A model generated the notes under the pieces. That model had not been told where the DNA came from and did no database searches. It was given only the letters and a program-made list of their open reading frames with translations. DNA of 64,000 bases, from assembly GCF_965218915.1 (NCBI RefSeq), contig NZ_OZ244708.1, forward strand, positions 992,001-1,056,000, in the 5' to 3' direction. The translations under genes were made by a program, and so were the position numbers. Origin of the DNA: Novosphingopyxis sp965218915 (GTDB lineage Bacteria; Pseudomonadota; Alphaproteobacteria; Sphingomonadales; Sphingomonadaceae). This document shows, one piece after another, positions 43,948-53,488 of the stretch; position 1 is the first letter of the stretch, and each line of letters opens with the position of its first letter.

Positions 43948-44670
43948 TCAGCCGCGCTCTTCGGGCGGTGCCACCGAAATCCGCACCGTCTCGCCGCTGT
44001 TGCCGGGGAAGCCGGTGAAAATCGCCTCGACCAGATTGGGCACGAGATAGGTCAGGTTGTTGGTGCGCGAATGCGACATCGCGCGGCCTTCGAACAGCCG
44101 TTCGCCGGAGCCCGCGCGCTCGATCTTCATCTCGATTTCGCCGGTAAAGACGGTGTAGCTGCGCACCGAGGCGCCGCCGAAACCAGACCCGCCGTAAATG
44201 AACGGGTCGTTCCAGCCATAGATGAAGCCACGCCCGTACAGGCCCCGGCCATAGAATCCACGGCGGTAAAAGGGGTTGCCGAAGCCGCCATAGCCGCCAA
44301 AACGGCCGTATCCGCCATATCCGCCGAAGCCGCCATAACCGAAGGGGTCATAATCGGAGACCACCTTTTCGCGGCCATTGTCGACGCCGTAATCGAAGCT
44401 CACGACCAGATCGGCGCTTCCTGGGCTGGTGGCTTGGCGATAACCCTGGCGCACCATCTCGGATGCGACGAGATTGGCATATCGGCCGAATTCGATGCCG
44501 CCGGCATTGGCGGGATCTTCGGCGACGACAGCAAAGCTCTGGCCTTGAGCGGGCGGCAATTGCTGGAAGCGCTGCACATTGGCTTGGAACGGCGTGGCGC
44601 AAGCGGCGAGGCCGAGCATCATCGCGGGCGCGGCGATCCTGGCGGCTTTCTTGAGTTGGATGTCAAACAT
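43948..44670 (-). CDS. DUF4136-domain lipoprotein with Gly/Tyr-rich insert
   Basis: A 240-aa envelope lipoprotein. The signal ends in the lipobox GLAAC (Cys24). The body fits DUF4136: FQANVQRF, ASEMVRQGYRQA, ADLVVSFDYGVD and a C-terminal SYTVFTGEIEMKIERA. A Gly/Tyr/Phe-rich segment of about 55 residues (GYGGFGGYGGYGRFGGYGG then FYGRGLYGRG) interrupts the domain at about residues 110-165. Function unknown. Confidence 0.85.
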   Translation of the reverse strand: MFDIQLKKAARIAAPAMMLGLAACATPFQANVQRFQQLPPAQGQSFAVVAEDPANAGGIEFGRYANLVASEMVRQGYRQATSPGSADLVVSFDYGVDNGREKVVSDYDPFGYGGFGGYGGYGRFGGYGGFGNPFYRRGFYGRGLYGRGFIYGWNDPFIYGGSGFGGASVRSYTVFTGEIEMKIERAGSGERLFEGRAMSHSRTNNLTYLVPNLVEAIFTGFPGNSGETVRISVAPPEERG

Positions 44671-44840
44671 GGCGAGCTCCTCGGTACGCTGGGCGCCTAT
44701 CTTCCATGACCGGTCTCGAAAGGCGCTGATTCGATATGGGCACTAACGTTACATTTCACCACTGAACCTCATTTGAACGCACGAGATGCACGGCTGGATG
44801 CATGTGCCAGCCGCCGTTCATGCGGCGGCGAGCGTCGCGC

Positions 44841-45833
44841 TCAGCGCAATAGGCCAAGGGCCTGGTAGGCGCTGGCGAGAATCGGCGAGCCCGTAGCGGC
44901 GGCTTTTCCCGCGCCCCTATCGAGAATCGCATCGATCGCGTTTGCATCGTCTTTCAGCGCGTTGAAGCGCTCCGAGATCGGTGCCAGCTTAGCCACTGTG
45001 AGATCGGCGAGCGCGGGCTTGAACTGCCCGAAACCCTTGCCGGCATGCTCGGAGAGCACATCGGCCGGCGCGCGGTCTTCGAGCGCGGCATAGATCGCCA
45101 CCAAATTGCGCGCTTCGGGGCGGCCTTCCAGTTCGTCCATCGTCTCGGGCAACGGCTCGGGATCGGTCTTGGCCTTTTTGATCTTCTTGGCGATCGTATC
45201 GGCATCGTCGGACAGATTGATGCGGCTCATGTCGGAGGCGTCGGACTTGCTCATCTTCATGGTGCCATCGCGCAGGCTCATGATCCGCGCGGCATGAGCG
45301 CCGATGAACGGCTCGGGCAGCACGAAGGTGTCGGTGCCGGTATCGTGGTTGAACTTTTCCGCGATGTCGCGGGCGAGTTCGAGATGCTGCTTCTGGTCGT
45401 CGCCTACGGGCACATGGGTGGCGTTGTAGAGCAGCACGTCGGCGGCCTGCAGCACGGGATAGGCGAACAGCGCAATGCTCGCGCCCTCGCGGTTCTTGCC
45501 GGACTTGTCCTTAAACTGCGTCATCCGGTTCAGCCAGCCCATCCGCGCGGTGCCGTTCAACAGCCATTGCAGTTCGGCATGGGCGGGCACGCGCGCCTGG
45601 TTGAACAGCGTTGCCTTGTTGGGATCGACGCCGGACGCGATCAGCGCGGCGGCCATCTCGCGCGTTCCCGCGCCCAGCGCGGCGGGATCATGCGGCATCG
45701 AGATCGCGTGGAGATCGGCCAGGAAGAACAGGCACTCGCCCTGATCCTGCATCTTCACCCAGTTGACGATCGCGCCGAGATAATTGCCGAGATGAAGATT
45801 GCCGGTGGGCTGGATGCCGGAGACGACGCGCAT
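44841..45833 (-). CDS. trpS: Tryptophanyl-tRNA synthetase
   Basis: Class I synthetase, 330 aa, charges tRNA-Trp. The HIGH-like motif is TGNLHLGNYLG and the KMSKS loop is TMKMSKSDASD. ATG 45833 gives the family start MRVVSGIQPTG; the longer frame to 46037 runs into murJ. Only 2 bp separate it from the murJ stop, so murJ and trpS are co-transcribed. Confidence 0.97.
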   Translation of the reverse strand: MRVVSGIQPTGNLHLGNYLGAIVNWVKMQDQGECLFFLADLHAISMPHDPAALGAGTREMAAALIASGVDPNKATLFNQARVPAHAELQWLLNGTARMGWLNRMTQFKDKSGKNREGASIALFAYPVLQAADVLLYNATHVPVGDDQKQHLELARDIAEKFNHDTGTDTFVLPEPFIGAHAARIMSLRDGTMKMSKSDASDMSRINLSDDADTIAKKIKKAKTDPEPLPETMDELEGRPEARNLVAIYAALEDRAPADVLSEHAGKGFGQFKPALADLTVAKLAPISERFNALKDDANAIDAILDRGAGKAAATGSPILASAYQALGLLR

Positions 45834-45835
45834 GA

Positions 45836-47425
45836 TCAGATGGGTTCCTCTGGAGTGACGGGTTTGGCGGGCGTGCGGCGGACCAGCGCGCGCAGATCGC
45901 CTAGCCGAAAGGCGCGGGTGAGGAAACAGGCGGCGATATAGACCGCGCCGCCGCCGCCGCACAGCAGGACCAGCGTGATCGCCTTTTCCGGCATCAGCCC
46001 CAGCATATGCGGCGCGGCCAGCGGGCGCGCGGCCCACAAGGCGATCCCCATCAGCACGGCCGAGATGGCAAGGCGCGGCAGGCGGCGCACGAGCTGGGCA
46101 TCGGCGTGAAACTGCCCGCGCTTGCGCAGCGTCCAGTAGAGCAGGCCTGCGTTGATGCTGGCGGACAAGGCGGTGGCCAGCGGCGGTCCGAGATAGCCGA
46201 TGGTGGGAATGAGCGCAAGATTGCCGGCGATGTTCACCGCGATCGCGATCATGGCGAATCGCACCGGCGTCTTCGTGTCCGAGCGGGCATAATAGCCCGG
46301 CGTCAGCACCTTGATCATGACATAGGCGGGCAGGCCGATCGAAAAAGCGGCCAGCACGGTGGAGGTGGCCACGGTATCGCCCGCGCTGAACGCGCCATAT
46401 TGGAACAGGCCGCGCACGATCGGCTCGGCGATGGTGAGAAAGGCGACCGTCGCGGGCAGTGTCAGGAACAGCGCCAGCTCGATGCCGCGGTTCTGCATGT
46501 GCATCGCCTCCTCCGGCTTGTTTTCGCCGAGCAGGCGCGACAGCGTGGGCAGAAGGATGGTGCCAAGGCCGATGCCGATGAGCCCGAGCGGCAGCTGGTT
46601 CAGCCGGTCGGCATAATAGATGTAGCTGATCGCGCCGGGCGCCAGCAGCGCGCCCGCCAGCGCGGTGGAGATCAGCAGGTTGATCTGCGTCGCGCCCGCT
46701 CCGGCGGCGGCGGGCAGGATCAGCGCGAACAGGCGGCGGATATCCTGATCGATCCGCGGGGATCTCAGCGACAATGTGATACCCACGCGGCGGCAGCCCC
46801 AGATCAGGAACAGCAATTGCAGCGCGCCGCCCACGGTCACCGACAGCGCCTGCACCCAGGCGGTTTCATAGGGATCGTCGCCATGGAAAAACCACAGACC
46901 CGCGATCATCGCGATGTTGAGCAGGATCGGCGCGGCCGCGTTGACCCAGTATCTTTCGAGCGAATTGAGAATGCCGCCGAGCAATGACACGAGGCTGATC
47001 AACAACAGATACGGGATGGTGATGCGCGAGAGCGTGACCGCATAGGCGAATTGCGACGGCGTGGGATCGTTGAATCCGCCCGACAGAGCATAGGTAACCG
47101 GCCAAGCGGCGAGCATCAGCGCGATGGTGAAGATCGTCAGGATCGGGAACAGCACCGCCAGCGCGCGCTCGGCGAAATCGATGCCGGCGGGCTTGCCGCC
47201 GCCTTCGGCAACGCGGCGGTTGAACATCGGAATGAAAGCCGCCGAAAAGGCGCCCTCCGCGAACAGGGCGCGGAACATGTTGGGCAGGCGGAAGGCCACG
47301 AGAAACGCGTCCGACGCGAAGCCCGCGCCGACATAACGCGCCTGCAGCGCGTCGCGCACCAGCGCGAGCACGCGGCTGACGAGCGTCAGCCCGCCGATGG
47401 AACCCAAGGATTTGGCGAGGTTCAT
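45836..47425 (-). CDS. murJ: Lipid II flippase MurJ
   Basis: A 529-aa MATE-like polytopic membrane protein with about 14 transmembrane segments that flips lipid II across the inner membrane. The N-terminus MNLAKSLGSIGGLTLVSRVLALVRD and the motif RLPNMFRALFAEGAFSAAF are characteristic. It lies between secB and trpS in one direction. Confidence 0.96.
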   Translation of the reverse strand: MNLAKSLGSIGGLTLVSRVLALVRDALQARYVGAGFASDAFLVAFRLPNMFRALFAEGAFSAAFIPMFNRRVAEGGGKPAGIDFAERALAVLFPILTIFTIALMLAAWPVTYALSGGFNDPTPSQFAYAVTLSRITIPYLLLISLVSLLGGILNSLERYWVNAAAPILLNIAMIAGLWFFHGDDPYETAWVQALSVTVGGALQLLFLIWGCRRVGITLSLRSPRIDQDIRRLFALILPAAAGAGATQINLLISTALAGALLAPGAISYIYYADRLNQLPLGLIGIGLGTILLPTLSRLLGENKPEEAMHMQNRGIELALFLTLPATVAFLTIAEPIVRGLFQYGAFSAGDTVATSTVLAAFSIGLPAYVMIKVLTPGYYARSDTKTPVRFAMIAIAVNIAGNLALIPTIGYLGPPLATALSASINAGLLYWTLRKRGQFHADAQLVRRLPRLAISAVLMGIALWAARPLAAPHMLGLMPEKAITLVLLCGGGGAVYIAACFLTRAFRLGDLRALVRRTPAKPVTPEEPI

Positions 47426-47498
47426 GCCCGTCGCCTGTCATGCATGACGGCCAGCGCCGGGGCGGCGGCCGTCATTGCCCAGATCAACCCCGGCGTGC

Positions 47499-48023
47499 TC
47501 AGGCCTGGCCGACCGGCGGCTGATCGCCGTCCGGCTGCCCGGCGGCGGCCTCGCGCTGCTGCACATAGAGCTGGTTGAAGTCGATCGGCTCGAGCATCAG
47601 CGGCGGATAGCCGGCATCGCGCACGGCATCGGCCAGGATGCGGCGGGCGAAGGGGAAGATGATGCGCGGCGCCTCGGCGAACAGGAACGGATGCGCGGCT
47701 TCCTCCGGCACATTGCGCAGGCCGAACAGACCGCAATAGACCAGCTCGACGATGAAGCTGACGCCCTTGTCGCCATTGGCTTTGACATTGAGCTTCAGCG
47801 CGACCTCGTGCACTTCTTCGTTCAGCGCGTTCGACTGGATGTTGACCTGCACGTCGATCTGCGGCTGACCGGACCAGTTGTAACTGTCGGGCGCGTTGGG
47901 ATTTTCGACCGAGAGATCCTTGATATACTGGCTGAGCACGCCGACCGCCGGGCCGTTGTCCACGCCATTGGCATTGGTATCGCCTGAATTCATGTTTTCA
48001 AGATCGCTGCCTATTTCGGCCAT
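47499..48023 (-). CDS. secB: Protein-export chaperone SecB
   Basis: A 174-aa cytoplasmic chaperone that keeps precursors unfolded and hands them to SecA. Family segments are YIKDLSVENPNAP, VYCGLFGLRNVPEE and APRIIFPFARRILADAVRDAG. The C-terminal tail is rich in Gln, Pro and Gly. It is divergent from the timA-mltA-smr group across a long repeat-rich gap. Confidence 0.97.
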   Translation of the reverse strand: MAEIGSDLENMNSGDTNANGVDNGPAVGVLSQYIKDLSVENPNAPDSYNWSGQPQIDVQVNIQSNALNEEVHEVALKLNVKANGDKGVSFIVELVYCGLFGLRNVPEEAAHPFLFAEAPRIIFPFARRILADAVRDAGYPPLMLEPIDFNQLYVQQREAAAGQPDGDQPPVGQA

Positions 48024-48746
48024 GTTGTTCGTCCTGTCTGTCAGATGATGCAGGTGCCCTCGCGGCCCGGCATGGGATTGCCCGCGCGCCTAGCAGCGGC
48101 AGCGGTGCAGGGCAACCGATTGGCCAGCCAGTTGGCGGGCCGGCGTGAACTTGTGCCGTCGTTTCTCGCGACACCGCTACCGCGGCCAAACCCACGGATT
48201 ACGCAACCGGCTTGTTGGGATGAAAGGGCCTTGTTGCGAGCGGAAGGTCACAAAGGGCGCTATACGCCCCCCCCTTTTCGCTTCCCGGACGAACCAGTCC
48301 TGGATTCCGCGTCAGCCGCCGGGAGCGGCGGGGCGGGGCGGTAAGGATGCGAAAAGCGAGCGAATCCATCATCGGTCTCCATGGCTGGCGAGCTTAGAAC
48401 ATAGCACGAACATGACCCTGTAGGCAAGGCTTTGCAATAAGGGCGATTGTATCGGTTTGGACTTCCCTCTCCCGCTTGCGGGAGAGGGGCGAGATCTAAT
48501 GAGCGTAGCGAATTTAGTCGCAACGGTGAGGGCGCCCCGCAAAACGCTGGTTTGTGAGGACCCCGACGAGGAAACCGTTGCAGCGCTAGTCCGTCGATGG
48601 CGCGGCGTTGCAACGGCATCCATTTACCGCTGCGCCTCGGATTAAATCCGGGGCAAGTTCAAACGGTGATATTACCGCCGCCCGCCGCGTTTATGCCCCG
48701 GACCGCGGACAGGCCGATTCGCATTAGTGTAAAGAGATTTGAAACG
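48024..48746. other. Repeat-rich intergenic region between secB and timA
   Basis: About 720 bp without a recognisable gene. It holds a family F repeat (48467-48533), one copy of the tatacgccccccccttttc motif (48260-48278), a palindromic agccgccgggagcggcgggg segment near 48315 and the divergent promoters of secB and timA. Open frames here are composition artefacts. Confidence 0.5.
48467..48533. repeat. Dispersed palindromic repeat (family F)
   Basis: The perfect inverted part ccctctcccgcttgcgggag is followed by agcgtagcgaattt and ggtgaggg, the same build as at 19240 and 54295. Confidence 0.65.
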
Positions 48747-48824
48747 ATGTCCGATCCAACCTATGTATCGATTGTCGCGCCGCTTTACGGGCGCGCCGAA
48801 ACCGTGGTTCTGGAGGCATCGTGA
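48747..48824 (+). CDS. Possible micro-ORF translationally coupled to timA
   Basis: A 25-codon frame from ATG 48747 begins MSDPTYVSIVAPLYG and ends with TGA overlapping the GTG start of timA by 4 bp (GTGA). The overlap is the kind seen in real coupled genes. There is only a weak AAAGAG ribosome site about 13 bp upstream, and the frame is open further upstream, so it could be chance. I know no matching family. Confidence 0.3.
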   Translation: MSDPTYVSIVAPLYGRAETVVLEAS

Positions 48825-49477
48825 CGCCCGAAATTATCATCCTAGCGTTGCTCGCGGGCTTTCTGGGCCTGCGTCTCTATTCGGTGCTCGGCAAGCGTAC
48901 CGGGCATGAGCAGGAGCCGTTGCCGCGCCAGGTCGAGAAAAGCCCGCGCGCGCCGATCGCGCAGCCGCAGATCGGCGAAGACAAGCGCACCGATATCGCG
49001 CAGATCGGCGACATTCCCGCCGCGGCGTCCGCCAGCCGCGATCTCGCTGCGATCGCCGCGGCCGACCGCGAATTCGATCCGGCACGGTTCGTCGAAGGGG
49101 CCAAGTCCGCCTATCGCATGGTGCTCGAGGCGTTCTGGAGCGGCGACCGCGAGACGCTGGATTATCTGACCGACGACGAGGTCGGCAAAAGCTTCGTCGA
49201 TACGATCGACGCGCGTGAAGAACGCGGCGAAACATTGGAACATCGTCTGGTTCGGATCGAGGAGGCCAAGATCGTCGAGGCCGATTACCGCCGCCCGGTC
49301 GCCCGGGTGACGTTGCAGTTCGATTCCGACATCGCCGCTCTCGTACGCGACAAGGACGGGAACGTCATCGGCGGATCAATGACCGATGCCGTGGAAGCGC
49401 ATGATATATGGACCTTCCAGCGCGATCTTACTAGCGACGATCCCAACTGGACGCTTGTCGAGACCGCCACGGTTTGA
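48821..49477 (+). CDS. Tim44-like inner-membrane protein TimA
   Basis: A 218-aa protein with an N-terminal membrane anchor (IIILALLAGFLGLRLYSVLG) and a C-terminal Tim44/NTF2-like domain, here DPARFVEGAKSAYRMVLEAFWSGDRETL. Alphaproteobacterial homologues (TimA) are related to the mitochondrial import motor adaptor; their bacterial job is poorly understood. The GTG start has TGGAGG 5 bp upstream. It is followed by mltA after 12 bp. Confidence 0.88.
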   Translation: MTPEIIILALLAGFLGLRLYSVLGKRTGHEQEPLPRQVEKSPRAPIAQPQIGEDKRTDIAQIGDIPAAASASRDLAAIAAADREFDPARFVEGAKSAYRMVLEAFWSGDRETLDYLTDDEVGKSFVDTIDAREERGETLEHRLVRIEEAKIVEADYRRPVARVTLQFDSDIAALVRDKDGNVIGGSMTDAVEAHDIWTFQRDLTSDDPNWTLVETATV

Positions 49478-49489
49478 CATCAGGCCGGA

Positions 49490-50824
49490 ATGACCGGCTT
49501 TCGCACAAATTCGAAAAATCCCGGGGCGGCGGTTTTGTTCGCCCTTCTGCTGTCCGCCTGCTCCGGCGTGATCCCCAGTTCCGGCGGGGTGCGCGGCCCA
49601 TCGACGCAAGCCGGCCCGCAGCTCGGCTATGAGAGCAACGCGACGAGCCCGGTTCCCGTGCCGCCTTTGCCTTATCGTCCCGCAACTACGCGCGCAGACC
49701 AGGCGGCGACCCCGATCCCGGCCACCGCGCGTCCGCCGTTGCCGGCGGCTCCCGCGAGAGGAGATGGGCTGACGGCAGCGGCAAGCTTCGTCCAGCGCGG
49801 CCCCGCCATCGGGTCGCTCGGCATCGAGCCGGCGCGCGCGGTCTCGGCACTCGCCGCATTCCGCCTGAGCTGTCCCGGTCTGCAGAAGCGGCAGGACCGC
49901 AGCGGGCTGACGCAGGGCGGCGACTGGGCGCAGGCCTGTGCTGCCGCCGCCAATGCCTCCGACCGTGACGCTATCGGTTTTTTCGAGCGCTATCTGACGC
50001 CGGTGCAGATCGCCGACGGCAAGACGTTCGCGACCGGCTATTTCGAGCCCGAGATCGCCGGATCGCGCCGCCGACAATCGGGCTATGAGGTGCCGGTCTA
50101 CGGCCGGCCGAGGGATCTGATCGACGTCGATCTGGGCCAGTTCAACGACGAACTGGCGGGTAAGAAGGTGCGCGGCAAGGTCGAGGGCACGAGCCTCGTG
50201 CTTTACGACGATCGCACCGCGATCGAGCAGGGTTCGCTGGAAGGGCGCGCGCCGATCATCGCCTGGGCCGCCGATCCGGTCGAGCTGTTCTTCCTCCAGG
50301 TGCAGGGCTCGGGGCGGCTGCGGCTTCCCGATGGCGGGGTGATGCGGATCGGCTACGCCTCGCAGAACGGGCGCGCCTATACCGGTATCGGCGCGCTGAT
50401 GCGGGATCGCGGGCTGCTCCAGCCGGGCGAGGCGTCGATGCAGGGGATCGTCGGCTGGCTTCACCGCAATCCGGAGCAGGGCCGCGCGATCATGAACGAG
50501 AACAAGAGCTATGTGTTCTTCCAGGAACTGACCGGGGCGGGACCGCTCGGCGCGATGGGCTATGCCGTGACGCCGCGGATCACCGTCGCCGCCGATCCGG
50601 ACTTCGTGCCGCTGGGCGCACCGGTCTGGGTTTCGCTCGACCGCGCCGAGCCCAACGGTCTGTGGATCGCGCAGGACACCGGCGGGGCGATCAAGGGCGC
50701 CAACCGCTTCGACACCTTCTGGGGCGCCGGCGAGGAGGCGCGGGCGATCGCGGGCGGCATGTCGGCGCGGGGCAGCGCGCTGGTGCTGATCCCGAACGCT
50801 TCGGCGGCGCGGCTGGGCTTGTGA
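49490..50824 (+). CDS. mltA: Membrane-bound lytic murein transglycosylase A
   Basis: Cleaves the glycan strands of peptidoglycan to anhydromuropeptides. The 444-aa lipoprotein has a lipobox LLLSAC (Cys24), a proline-rich linker of about 60 residues, the MltA barrel (TGYFEPEIAGSR and AADPVELFFLQVQGSGR) and the C-terminal 3D domain with the catalytic Asp region WIAQDTGGAIKGANRFD. It is in a unit with timA and smr. Confidence 0.95.
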   Translation: MTGFRTNSKNPGAAVLFALLLSACSGVIPSSGGVRGPSTQAGPQLGYESNATSPVPVPPLPYRPATTRADQAATPIPATARPPLPAAPARGDGLTAAASFVQRGPAIGSLGIEPARAVSALAAFRLSCPGLQKRQDRSGLTQGGDWAQACAAAANASDRDAIGFFERYLTPVQIADGKTFATGYFEPEIAGSRRRQSGYEVPVYGRPRDLIDVDLGQFNDELAGKKVRGKVEGTSLVLYDDRTAIEQGSLEGRAPIIAWAADPVELFFLQVQGSGRLRLPDGGVMRIGYASQNGRAYTGIGALMRDRGLLQPGEASMQGIVGWLHRNPEQGRAIMNENKSYVFFQELTGAGPLGAMGYAVTPRITVAADPDFVPLGAPVWVSLDRAEPNGLWIAQDTGGAIKGANRFDTFWGAGEEARAIAGGMSARGSALVLIPNASAARLGL

Positions 50825-50849
50825 GAGTCGGGAGCATGAGGCGGCTGGC

Positions 50850-51401
50850 GTGAGCCGCCGTCCGCTCGGGCCGGACGAGGCGGCGCTGTGGGCGCGGGTG
50901 ATCGCGACGGTGCGGCCGATCGCGCCGCCCCAGCCCTCCACGCCGCCGCCGCCGCCGCCCGCGCCGCCGCCCGCCGCCGCCCGCGCGCCCGCCGCGCCGA
51001 AGGGCCGGGTCGCGGCCGCCCGGACCACTCCTTCCGCTGCGCCCCGATCAGCCATGCCCGGCCAGCTTGACGGCAACTGGGACCGGCGTATTGCCAAGGG
51101 TCGGCTGGAGCCCGATCTTTCGATCGACCTGCACGGCAGCACGCTCGCCTCGGCCCACGCCCGGCTCGACGGGGCGCTGGAGCAGGCGGTGGCGCTCGGC
51201 TATCGCACGGTCCTGCTGGTGACCGGCAAGGACCGCGGACACGACCGCGCCAGCGGCGAGGGGCGCGGCGCGATCCGCGCGGCGGTGCGCGACTGGCTCG
51301 CCGCCTCTCGCCATGCGGCACGCATCGCCTCGGTCCGCGGCGCGCATCCGCGCCATGGCGGGGAGGGAGCGCTGTATATCGTGCTGCGGCGGGCCAAATG
51401 A
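50850..51401 (+). CDS. Smr-domain (MutS2 C-terminal-like) protein
   Basis: A 183-aa protein with an N-terminal proline/alanine-rich linker (STPPPPPPAPPPAAARAP) and a C-terminal Smr domain with DLHGSTLASAHARL, VLLVTGKDRGHD and HPRHGGEGALYIVLRR. Smr domains nick DNA or RNA in some proteins; a role here is not established. GTG start. The eight-proline stretch should need EF-P for smooth translation. Confidence 0.9.
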   Translation: MSRRPLGPDEAALWARVIATVRPIAPPQPSTPPPPPPAPPPAAARAPAAPKGRVAAARTTPSAAPRSAMPGQLDGNWDRRIAKGRLEPDLSIDLHGSTLASAHARLDGALEQAVALGYRTVLLVTGKDRGHDRASGEGRGAIRAAVRDWLAASRHAARIASVRGAHPRHGGEGALYIVLRRAK

Positions 51402-51426
51402 TTGATCTGCTTTATTAAAATCCTTC

Positions 51427-51513
51427 GTGTCGAGCTTGTCGAAACATTGTTCTTCTTCCTTTCGACCGTAGCGAAAAAGGAAGTACAGCTCTTCGACAAG
51501 CTCAGGGCGAACG
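51427..51513. repeat. Paired palindromic repeats (family D) between smr and dapE
   Basis: Arms gtcgagcttgtcgaaac and cttcgacaagctcagggcg face each other, separated by about 45 bp. The family also occurs at 61384-61450, inside cobA. Confidence 0.8.
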
Positions 51514-51527
51514 GAAGGGGTAGCGGG

Positions 51528-52679
51528 TTAACTGCCATAGGCCTCCAATGCCTTGACCACCACCGTACGATAAATCTCCACCAGCGCCGCCAAGTCGGCG
51601 ATCTCCACCGCCTCGTCGAGCTTGTGCATGGTCGCGTTGCGCAGGCCGAATTCGACGACAGGACACAGCGCAGACAGGAACCGTGCGTCGGACGTGCCGC
51701 CGGTGGTCGACAGTTCGGGCTCGATCCCGGTGACCTCGGCGATCGCCCCGGCGACGATTGCGCTGAGTTCGCCCGGCGGGGTCAGGAACGGTTCGCCCGA
51801 GACGATCGCCTCCACCTCGCCGCCATGCTGCTCGGCCACGCTGCGGACCATGGCGACCAGCCCATCGCCGCTATGCCGGTCGTTGAAACGGATCGACAGC
51901 CGCGCGCCGGCCTCGCCCGGAATGACGTTGTGCGCCGGATTGCCGACTTCGAGATCGGTGACCTCCAGGTTCGACGGCTGGAACCACTCCGTCCCCCGGT
52001 CAAGCGTGACCTTGTCCAGTTCGCTCAGGATCGCGACCAGCTTCGGGATCGGATTGTCGGCGTTTCGCGGATAGGCGACATGGCCCTGCGTGCCGCGCAC
52101 GGTGATCCACATGTTGACCGAGCCGCGCCGGCCTATTTTTACCATGTCGCCGAGTCGCTCGACGGAGGTCGGTTCGCCGACCAGGCACAGGTCCGGCACA
52201 ATGGCGTTTTCGGCCATGTAATCCATGAGCGCACGTGTGCCGTGGATTGCCGCGCCCTCCTCGTCGCCGGTGACGATCAGGCTGATTTGCCCGGCATCCT
52301 CGGGAACGCCGTCCAGCGCCGCAACGAAGGCGGCGATCGCGCCCTTCATGTCGACCGCGCCGCGCCCGTAAAGCAGGCCGCCGCGTTCCTCGGGCGCGAA
52401 GGCGTTGCCGGTCCAGCCCTTGCCCGGCGGCACCACGTCGAGATGCCCGGCAAAGGCGAAATGGCGCGCGCCGCTCCCGCGTGTCGCATAGAGATTTTCC
52501 ACCGGTCCGCTTGCCCCGTCCGACGAGCCAGGGTCTGGCGCCTCGCCGGCGATGAATCGCTTCACCTCGAAACCCAGCGGCGCCAGCATTGCTTCCAGCG
52601 CGTCGAACACCGCGCCGGTGGCGGGCGTCACGCTTTCGCAGGCGATCAGGCGGCGGGCGAGGGCGATCGGATCGGTCAT
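51528..52679 (-). CDS. dapE: Succinyl-diaminopimelate desuccinylase
   Basis: Di-zinc hydrolase that releases LL-diaminopimelate for lysine and peptidoglycan. The 383-aa M20 protein shows metal ligands in AFAGHLDVVPPG, LYGRGAVDMKG, TGDEEGAA and TMHKLDEAV. ATG 52679 (MTDPIALARRLI) is the family start. GST follows 10 bp upstream in the same direction. Confidence 0.96.
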   Translation of the reverse strand: MTDPIALARRLIACESVTPATGAVFDALEAMLAPLGFEVKRFIAGEAPDPGSSDGASGPVENLYATRGSGARHFAFAGHLDVVPPGKGWTGNAFAPEERGGLLYGRGAVDMKGAIAAFVAALDGVPEDAGQISLIVTGDEEGAAIHGTRALMDYMAENAIVPDLCLVGEPTSVERLGDMVKIGRRGSVNMWITVRGTQGHVAYPRNADNPIPKLVAILSELDKVTLDRGTEWFQPSNLEVTDLEVGNPAHNVIPGEAGARLSIRFNDRHSGDGLVAMVRSVAEQHGGEVEAIVSGEPFLTPPGELSAIVAGAIAEVTGIEPELSTTGGTSDARFLSALCPVVEFGLRNATMHKLDEAVEIADLAALVEIYRTVVVKALEAYGS

Positions 52680-52689
52680 GTTCGCTTGC

Positions 52690-53361
52690 TCAGCCCTCGG
52701 TGCCGGCGATGTCCTCATACTGGTCCAGCGTCCAGTCCTCCTGTTCCGCCGCCTCGTACCAGTCGCGCATCCACTGATGGCCCAGGATCGTCTCGGAATA
52801 GGCGATGGCGAAGCCGGGCAGCTTGAACCCGTAAGTCTTGAATCGCGAGACGACGGGAGCGTACATGATGTCCGCCGCGCCGAACGTGCCGAACAGGAAC
52901 GGCCCGGACTTGCCGAAGCGCGCCCGCGCTTCGGCCCAAAGCTGCAATATGCGGATGGCGTCGGCCCGCGCCTCTCCGCCGATCTGGTGATCGGGGAAGG
53001 AGCGCCGCGTGTTCATCGGACATTCGCGGCGCAGCGCCATGAAGCTGCAATGCATTTCGGCGGCCATCGCCCGCGCCATGCCCCGCGCCACCTCGTCCTT
53101 GGGCCAGAAGCGGTCGCGCCCGGTCTTGTCGGCGAGCCAGTCGACGATCGCGATCGAATCCCAGATCACGGTCTCGCCGTCCCACAGGATCGGCACCTTG
53201 CCGTGGCTCGGCGCCATGTCCTCCTCGCGTTTGCGCTCGTCCCACCCCTCGGTGTAGAGCGGCACGAGGATTTCCTCGAAGCCGATGCCCGATTGTTTTG
53301 CCGCGAGCCAGCCGCGCATGGACCAGCTGGAATAGGCCTTGTTGCCGATGATCAGTTTCAT
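52690..53361 (-). CDS. Glutathione S-transferase family protein
   Basis: A 223-aa GST. The thioredoxin-like N-terminal domain has KLIIGNKAYSSWSMRGWLA, with the YSSWSMR segment at the usual catalytic serine position, and HGKVPILWDGETVIWDSIAI, the GSH-binding cis-Pro and Glu-Ser region. The C-terminal half is helical. It is a beta/zeta-like subfamily; substrate unknown. Confidence 0.9.
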   Translation of the reverse strand: MKLIIGNKAYSSWSMRGWLAAKQSGIGFEEILVPLYTEGWDERKREEDMAPSHGKVPILWDGETVIWDSIAIVDWLADKTGRDRFWPKDEVARGMARAMAAEMHCSFMALRRECPMNTRRSFPDHQIGGEARADAIRILQLWAEARARFGKSGPFLFGTFGAADIMYAPVVSRFKTYGFKLPGFAIAYSETILGHQWMRDWYEAAEQEDWTLDQYEDIAGTEG

Positions 53362-53381
53362 GCGTGGCCTTTACAGATGTT

Positions 53382-53459
53382 CGTCATTCCCGCGAAAGCG
53401 GGAATCCAGGGCGGCGTCACGCCATGGGACTCTGGATTCCCGCTTTCGCGGGAATGACG
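53382..53459. repeat. Paired palindromic repeats (family A)
   Basis: The copy gtcattcccgcgaaagcggg faces cccgctttcgcgggaatgac across about 30 bp. It fills the gap between the GST and engB genes. Confidence 0.88.
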
Positions 53460-53488
53460 AGGGGGGTCAACTTCACTCTTACGCGGGA

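Noticed and set aside
48045..48344. Small hypothetical gene between secB and timA
   Set aside because: The frame runs through dispersed repeats and C-rich tracts and has no coding character.
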